From the NCBI RefSeq assembly GCF_020991085.1, contig NZ_CP087719.1:186001-250000 (forward strand): a stretch of 64,000 bases of DNA. The letters run 5' to 3'. This DNA comes from Roseomonas sp. OT10. GTDB lineage: Bacteria; Pseudomonadota; Alphaproteobacteria; Acetobacterales; Acetobacteraceae. Below, one piece after another: positions 59,671 to 64,000 of the stretch. The position numbers and the translations under genes were made by a program. The notes under the pieces were generated by a model. That model was not told the DNA's origin. It worked only from the letters and a program-made list of their open reading frames with translations, and made no database searches. Positions within the stretch are counted from its first letter, which is position 1. Each line of letters begins with the position of its first letter.

Positions 59671-60732
59671 TCAATCGGAGCGCGGCGTGCTCTCGTCCAC
59701 GTTCACGCGGAAGTCGCCGTCCAGGATCTCCTGCGTCCGCTTGGCGACCAGCGCCTTCACCTCCTCCGGCAGCTTCTGCTCCCAGGCGTGGAAGGGGGCG
59801 AGGCGGGAGCCGCCCTGGGCCATGAAGGAGAAGGAGCCGAAATCCTGGGCGGTGAAGACCCCGGCGCGGACCTGCTTGATGGCGGCGTCCACCGTCGGCC
59901 ACATGTCCCAGACCGGGCCGGTGATGACCGTGTCGGGGGCCAGGGAGCTCTGGTCCGACATGTTGGAGATGGCGAGCCTGCCGCGCTCCTTGCAGGCCTC
60001 GATCACCCCGAAGCGCTCGGCATAGAGCACGTCCGCCCCGCCCTCGATCTGGGCGATCGCCGCCTCCTTCGCCTTGGGCGGGTCGAAGAAGGAGCCGATG
60101 AAGGTGACACGGAAGCGGACGTCCTTGTTCACCTCCCGCGCGCCGGCCCTGAAGGCGTTCACCAGCCGGGCGACCTCGGGGATGTCCATCGCCGCCACGG
60201 CGCCGATGACGTTGCTCTTCGTCATCTTCCCGGCGATCAGGCCGGAGAGGTAGGCGGGCTCGTGGATCCAGTTGTCGAAGACGCCGAAGTTCGGCGCCGC
60301 CGGGCCCTGGCCCGAGCCGAAGAGGAAGGCCACGCGCGGATACTGGCGCGCCACGCGGCGGGCGATGGTCTCGGCCGAGAAGGCGTCGCCCATCACCAGG
60401 TTGCTGCCCTTCTCCGCGTATTCGCGCATCACCCGGGCGAAGTCGGCGGCGGCCACGTGCTCGGAGAACTGGTAGTCGATGCCATGCTCCGCCTTGGCCT
60501 TCAGCAGGGCCTCGTGGATCTGGCGGACCCAGGGCTCCTCGACCGGCGTGGCGAAGACGGCCGCGACCTTCAGCGGCGCTGTCGCCGCTGGCTGGGCCAG
60601 GGCGCGGCGGCCGGGCGCCAGCAGCGCGGCACCCAGCCCGGCGAGGCCCAGCCCGGCGGCGCCGAGCAGGGCCCCGCGCCGGGGCAGCGGGGAGGGGAGC
60701 GCGGGCCCGTCCTGGCGCGACTCGTCCGTCAT
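59671..60732 (-). CDS. BMP-family ABC transporter substrate-binding protein
   Basis: A 353-residue BMP (basic membrane protein/PnrA-like) receptor for nucleosides or related compounds. The leader RRGALLGAAGLGLAGLGAALLAPGRRALAQ is Tat-like. Family stretches: VAAVFATPVEEPWVRQIHEALLKAKAEHGIDYQF, ARQYPRVAFLFGSG and VFDNWIHEPAYLSGLIAGKMTKSNVIGAVAAM. First gene of the operon; divergent from the cytosine-deaminase-like gene at 60849 across a 116-nt spacer. It is a soluble rather than lipid-anchored version (no lipobox). Confidence 0.92.
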   Translation of the reverse strand: MTDESRQDGPALPSPLPRRGALLGAAGLGLAGLGAALLAPGRRALAQPAATAPLKVAAVFATPVEEPWVRQIHEALLKAKAEHGIDYQFSEHVAAADFARVMREYAEKGSNLVMGDAFSAETIARRVARQYPRVAFLFGSGQGPAAPNFGVFDNWIHEPAYLSGLIAGKMTKSNVIGAVAAMDIPEVARLVNAFRAGAREVNKDVRFRVTFIGSFFDPPKAKEAAIAQIEGGADVLYAERFGVIEACKERGRLAISNMSDQSSLAPDTVITGPVWDMWPTVDAAIKQVRAGVFTAQDFGSFSFMAQGGSRLAPFHAWEQKLPEEVKALVAKRTQEILDGDFRVNVDESTPRSD

Positions 60733-60848
60733 GCGATGATCCCTGCGTCGAATCCGGCCCGGATGGAAGCAGCCGGGACGTGGCCCGTCCAGCGGACCGC
60801 GTCCGGTCCAGGCAAGCGCCATGCCGGGGCCATGCGCGGAGAGCCTGC

Positions 60849-62144
60849 ATGACCCCCGACCTGCTGATCCGCGACGCCACCCTGCCGGACGGGCGCCGGG
60901 GGATGGACATCGCCTGCGCGGGCGGGCGGATCGCCGCGGTGGCGCCCGGCCTGCCCATCGAGGGCGCGGGGCGGGTGGTCGAGGCGGGCGGGAAGCTGGT
61001 CTCGCCGCCCTTCCTCGACTGCCACTTCCACATGGATGCGACGCTCTCGCTCGGGCAGCCGCGGCTGAACACCTCCGGCACGCTGCTGGAGGGTATCGCG
61101 CTCTGGGGCGAGCTGAAGCCGCTGCTGACGCAGGAGGCGGTGATCGAGCGCGCGCTGCGCTACTGCGACCTGGCGGTCAGCCAGGGGCTGCTGGGCGTGC
61201 GCAGCCATGTCGACGTGTGCGACGACCGGCTGCTGGCGGTGGAGGCGCTGCTGGAGGTGAGGCGCCGCGTCGCGCCCTACCTGGACCTGCAGCTGGTCGC
61301 CTTCCCGCAGGACGGCGTGCTGCGCTCCCCCGGCGCGCTCGCGAAGCTGACGCGCGCGCTGGAGATGGGCGTGGACGTGGTCGGCGGCATCCCGCATTTC
61401 GAGCGCACCATGGAGGAGGGGGCGGAATCCGTCCGCCTGCTCTGCCGCCTCGCGGCCGAGCGCGGCCTGCCGGTCGACCTGCATTGCGACGAGAGCGACG
61501 ACCCGCTCTCCCGCCATGTTGAAACGCTGGCGCGCGAGACGCTGCGCCACGGGCTGGGCGGGCGGGCGACGGGATCGCACCTGACCTCGATGCACTCGAT
61601 GGACAACTACTACGTCTCGAAGCTGCTGCCGCTGCTGGCGGAGGCGGGGGTGATGGCGGTGGCCAACCCGCTGATCAACATCGTGCTCCAGGGCCGCCAC
61701 GACACCTATCCGAAGCGGCGCGGCATGACCCGCGTGCCGGAGCTGCGCGCGGCGGGCGTCACCGTCGCCTTCGGGCAGGACTGCGTGATGGACCCGTGGT
61801 ACTCGCTGGGCGGCGCCGACATGCTGGACGTGGCGCATATGGGGCTGCACGTCGCGCAGATGACCTCGCGCGAGGCGATGCGCTTCTGCTTCGACGCGGT
61901 CACCGTCCAGCCGGCGAAGGTCATGGGGCTGGAGGGCTACGGGCTGGAGCCGGGCTGCCACGCCGACCTGGTGCTGCTCGACGCGGCCGATCCGATCGAG
62001 GCCATCCGCCTGCGCGCCGCCCGCCTCGCCGTGGTGCGGCGCGGCCGCGTGGTGGCGGAATCCCCGTCCCGCCGGGCCAGCCTGTACCTGGAGGGCCGGC
62101 CGGAGGGCGTCGCCGCCTGGGACTACGCGCCGCGCGCCGGGTAG
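60849..62144 (+). CDS. Cytosine deaminase-like amidohydrolase
   Basis: A 431-residue amidohydrolase close to CodA. Metal ligands: His59 and His61 (LDCHFHMD), His212 with the catalytic Glu215 (LHCDESDD), His244 (GSHLTSMHS) and Asp311 (FGQDCVMDPWYSLG, where E. coli CodA has GHDDVFDPWYPLG). The GADMLDVAHMGLHVAQMTS region also matches. Substrate is likely cytosine, isocytosine or a similar N-heterocycle. Divergent from a nucleoside-type ABC transporter, so import followed by deamination is a simple model. The ATG at 60849 is preferred over earlier codons in the promoter. Confidence 0.88.
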   Translation: MTPDLLIRDATLPDGRRGMDIACAGGRIAAVAPGLPIEGAGRVVEAGGKLVSPPFLDCHFHMDATLSLGQPRLNTSGTLLEGIALWGELKPLLTQEAVIERALRYCDLAVSQGLLGVRSHVDVCDDRLLAVEALLEVRRRVAPYLDLQLVAFPQDGVLRSPGALAKLTRALEMGVDVVGGIPHFERTMEEGAESVRLLCRLAAERGLPVDLHCDESDDPLSRHVETLARETLRHGLGGRATGSHLTSMHSMDNYYVSKLLPLLAEAGVMAVANPLINIVLQGRHDTYPKRRGMTRVPELRAAGVTVAFGQDCVMDPWYSLGGADMLDVAHMGLHVAQMTSREAMRFCFDAVTVQPAKVMGLEGYGLEPGCHADLVLLDAADPIEAIRLRAARLAVVRRGRVVAESPSRRASLYLEGRPEGVAAWDYAPRAG

Positions 62145-62175
62145 GGCGGATCGCATCCGCGGGGAAGGCGCCGCG

Positions 62176-63747
62176 TCAGCGCCCGTCTGCGAGGATCGCG
62201 GCGGCCCGTCGGACCACCGGCTGCCAGTCGCCGAACCGCTCCTGCCGGATGATCCGCAGCGTCGGGTACCAGGGGCTGTCCTCCCGCCCGGTCAGCCAGC
62301 GCCAGCAACTGTCGTAGCGGTCGAGCATCAGCACCGGCTTTCCCATCGCCCCGGCGAGGTGGACGATCGCGGTGTCCACGGCCACCACCGCGTCCAGCGA
62401 GGCCAGCAGGGCGGCCGTGTCGGCGAAGTCCCGCACCTCCGCCATCGCGTCGTGCAGGGCGAGCCCCGGCGGCGGTGCCTGCGCGCGGGCGGTCTCGCCC
62501 TTCTGCAGGCTGATCCAGTCGATGCCGGGGACCGTCGCCAGCGGCGCGAGGGCGGCGAGCGGCAGGCTGCGCCGCCGGTCCATCCTCCCGGGCTCCGCCG
62601 CGCTGCGGGGCGAGCCGGCCCAGACCAGCCCGACGCGCCGGCGCCCCGCGGCGCGCGGCGGCAGGCGGGCGGCCCGATGCGGGACGAGGGCGGGATCGGG
62701 CGTGATGTAGGGGATGCCCGCGGGGATCGTCTCCAGCGTGGTCCCGAACACCTGCGCCAGCCGCATGAACGGGCAATGCGCGTCCAGGCGCGGCAGGGCG
62801 ACGTGGCCGGACAGCACCTCCGCCACGCCCGGAATGCCCTGGAACAGGCGCCGCAGCTCCTCCGGCACCCAGGCCAGGACGCGGGCGCCGCGTTCCGCCA
62901 GCAGCGGCAGGTAGCGGGCGAATTGCAGCATGTCGCCGAAGCCGCGATCGGCCGTCGCCATCACCACCTGGCCGTCCAGCCGCTGCCCCGGCCGCAGCGG
63001 CGCCAGCAGCCGCGCGGGCGGCAGCGCCGGCGGGCCGTACAGCCCGCGGCGCCGGTCGAACTCCGGCCAGCCCTCCGCCAGCCGCCCGGCGCGCAGCAGC
63101 GCCATGCCGTGGTTGAGGTGGATCGCGTCGTCCCCGGGCGCGAGCGCCAGCGCCTGCCGGAAATTCCCGAACGCTTCCTCGAAGTGCCCCTGGTGGCTGA
63201 GCGCGAGGCCGAGGTTGTTCAGCGCCGCGGGGCGGGGCCCGGTCCGTTCCAGCAGCCGGCGCAGGCGCGCGATGGCGCCGTCGAGCGCACCTTCCTCCGC
63301 CATCAGCGTGCACAGGGCGAGCTCCGCCGCGCCGTCGTCCGGGCGCAAGGCGAGCGCCGCCTCCAGGGCGGCCCGCGCCGCGCCGGCCTGCCCCTGCTCC
63401 ATCCGCCACTCGCCTTCGGCCACCAGCAGGCGCGCATCCTCCGGCGCCAGCGCGCGGGCGGCCGCGAAGTAGGCCGCGACCGCGTCCCCGCGCCCGGCGC
63501 GGTCCAGCAGGCGCACGACGTCCCCGGCCGGGTGCGGCGCCCCTGGCCGTCGCGCGGCCACCTCGTCCAGCAGGTCCGCCGCGAGGTCGGGATGGCCGCA
63601 GCCGGAGAGGGCGAGGCCGAGCACCAGCAGACTCTCCAGCCGCGCGGGATCGGCGTAATAGAGCGGTTCGGCAAGCCGCGCCGCCGTGGCGAAGGCGCCG
63701 TCTTCCAGCGCCTGGATCGCGTCCCGCAGCCTGTCCCCGGCGGTCAT
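62176..63747 (-). CDS. TPR protein with glycosyltransferase-like C-terminal domain
   Basis: A 523-residue protein. Residues 1-215 contain about five TPR repeats (for example LEAALALRPDDGAAELALCTL and LNNLGLALSHQGHFEEAFGNFRQALALAPGD). Residues ~240-523 resemble the glycosyltransferase 9/41-like C-terminal domain of bacterial TPR proteins (GQVVMATADRGFGDMLQFARYLPLL, RRVGLVWAGSPRS, LDAVVAVDTAIVHLAGAMGKPVLML). Such proteins modify flagellin or surface structures in other alphaproteobacteria, but the acceptor here is unknown. The ATG at 63747 (MTAGDRLRDAIQALEDGAFA) is chosen over the long open frame upstream. Confidence 0.85.
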   Translation of the reverse strand: MTAGDRLRDAIQALEDGAFATAARLAEPLYYADPARLESLLVLGLALSGCGHPDLAADLLDEVAARRPGAPHPAGDVVRLLDRAGRGDAVAAYFAAARALAPEDARLLVAEGEWRMEQGQAGAARAALEAALALRPDDGAAELALCTLMAEEGALDGAIARLRRLLERTGPRPAALNNLGLALSHQGHFEEAFGNFRQALALAPGDDAIHLNHGMALLRAGRLAEGWPEFDRRRGLYGPPALPPARLLAPLRPGQRLDGQVVMATADRGFGDMLQFARYLPLLAERGARVLAWVPEELRRLFQGIPGVAEVLSGHVALPRLDAHCPFMRLAQVFGTTLETIPAGIPYITPDPALVPHRAARLPPRAAGRRRVGLVWAGSPRSAAEPGRMDRRRSLPLAALAPLATVPGIDWISLQKGETARAQAPPPGLALHDAMAEVRDFADTAALLASLDAVVAVDTAIVHLAGAMGKPVLMLDRYDSCWRWLTGREDSPWYPTLRIIRQERFGDWQPVVRRAAAILADGR

Positions 63748-63893
63748 CCGTGCCACACCATCCGGGCGGGCTTGTAGGGCGTCGGGCCCGGCGCCGGATA
63801 GCCCGCCCGGATTCCACCGGATGAATTTCTGGGCTAGGCAGGAGGGGAACCGGGGCGCGACCCCGGACCGCACCATGCCGAGGAGGCCCAGGG

Positions 63894-64000
63894 ATGATCC
63901 GCCGCCGTACCGTCGCAGCCGCCGCGCTGCTCGCCCCCGCCGCCCTTGCGTCCCGTGCCCGGGCCCAGGCGCCCACGGGCAAGGTGACGGTCGTCACCTC
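63894..64000 (+). CDS. Secreted protein, probably an ABC solute-binding protein, N-terminal fragment
   Basis: Starts at an ATG with GAGGAGG about nine bases upstream. The 35 visible codons read MIRRRTVAAAALLAPAALAS, then RARAQAPTGKVTVVTS. This is a Sec signal peptide with a cleavage site after ARA, followed by what looks like the first beta strand of a periplasmic binding protein. The family cannot be fixed from this piece. Divergent from the TPR/glycosyltransferase gene. Confidence 0.6.
   Translation, partial: MIRRRTVAAAALLAPAALASRARAQAPTGKVTVVT

Overview
The window is very GC-rich (about 70 percent by eye) alphaproteobacterial chromosome. Gene style points to Acetobacteraceae, probably a Roseomonas-like genus: dense operons with ATGA/GTGA stop-start overlaps, three orphan Bug/TctC receptors, six binding-protein transport systems and many Sec or Tat-like leaders. 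This is inferred from gene content; no rRNA or other phylogenetic marker is present. I recognised no tRNA, rRNA or CRISPR array.

Layout. 1-2335: chromate-resistance operon on the minus strand (rhodanese-ChrB, ChrA, MFS cut by the window edge). 2468-6201: remnant of an integrated phage-like element (integrase, HTH protein, portal, prohead protease, 3' half of the capsid gene). 6202-7525: complete IS3-family element with 28-bp inverted ends and no visible target duplication. It joins the broken capsid gene to the first ~52 codons of a broken methyltransferase gene, so an IS-mediated deletion is likely. 7527-13762: a minus-strand operon (Bug receptor, hydrolase-like protein lacking its nucleophile, an unlisted 43-codon ORF, MFS, methyltransferase stub), then a LysR gene, a second Bug receptor and its divergent LysR gene. 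13942-14560: fused remnants of IS5 and IS256 transposases. 14982-16236: HIT protein and SirB1-like protein.

16256-28613: a sugar-type ABC operon ending in an amidohydrolase, then a complete dipeptide-type ABC operon divergent from an M20-like hydrolase. 29094-33488: amino-acid ABC binding protein and permease with an aspartate-dehydrogenase-like enzyme, divergent phosphotriesterase-like hydrolase, GntR regulator. 33485-37433: a three-component FAD/2Fe-2S dehydrogenase fused in one polypeptide, next to a DapA-family enzyme, resembling a D-hydroxyproline or opine module. 37650-41401: IclR regulator, HpcH/HpaI aldolase, large peptide-type binding protein. 41852-50623: a second dipeptide-type ABC operon with hydratase, Bug and RraA-family genes under a divergent LysR. 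50666-55474: ArfB, GapR, a CMD/AhpD-like pair, SMP-30-like lactonase, epimerase. 55866-62144: nucleoside-type (BMP) ABC transporter divergent from a cytosine-deaminase-like enzyme. 62176-64000: TPR/glycosyltransferase-like protein and the start of a secreted protein.

Two patterns run across the window. First, a roughly 350-bp intergenic element built of short-loop hairpins occurs as two near-identical copies (28646-28999, 54127-54479), one divergent copy with a compensatory stem change (55521-55816) and weaker pieces (36430-36546, 59403-59464). All lie at gene 3' ends. Second, a TTGTATGCAAA-like site precedes four catabolic or transport units (near 21622, 27258, 31581, 37485), suggesting one GntR-type regulon around the gene at 32694-33488.
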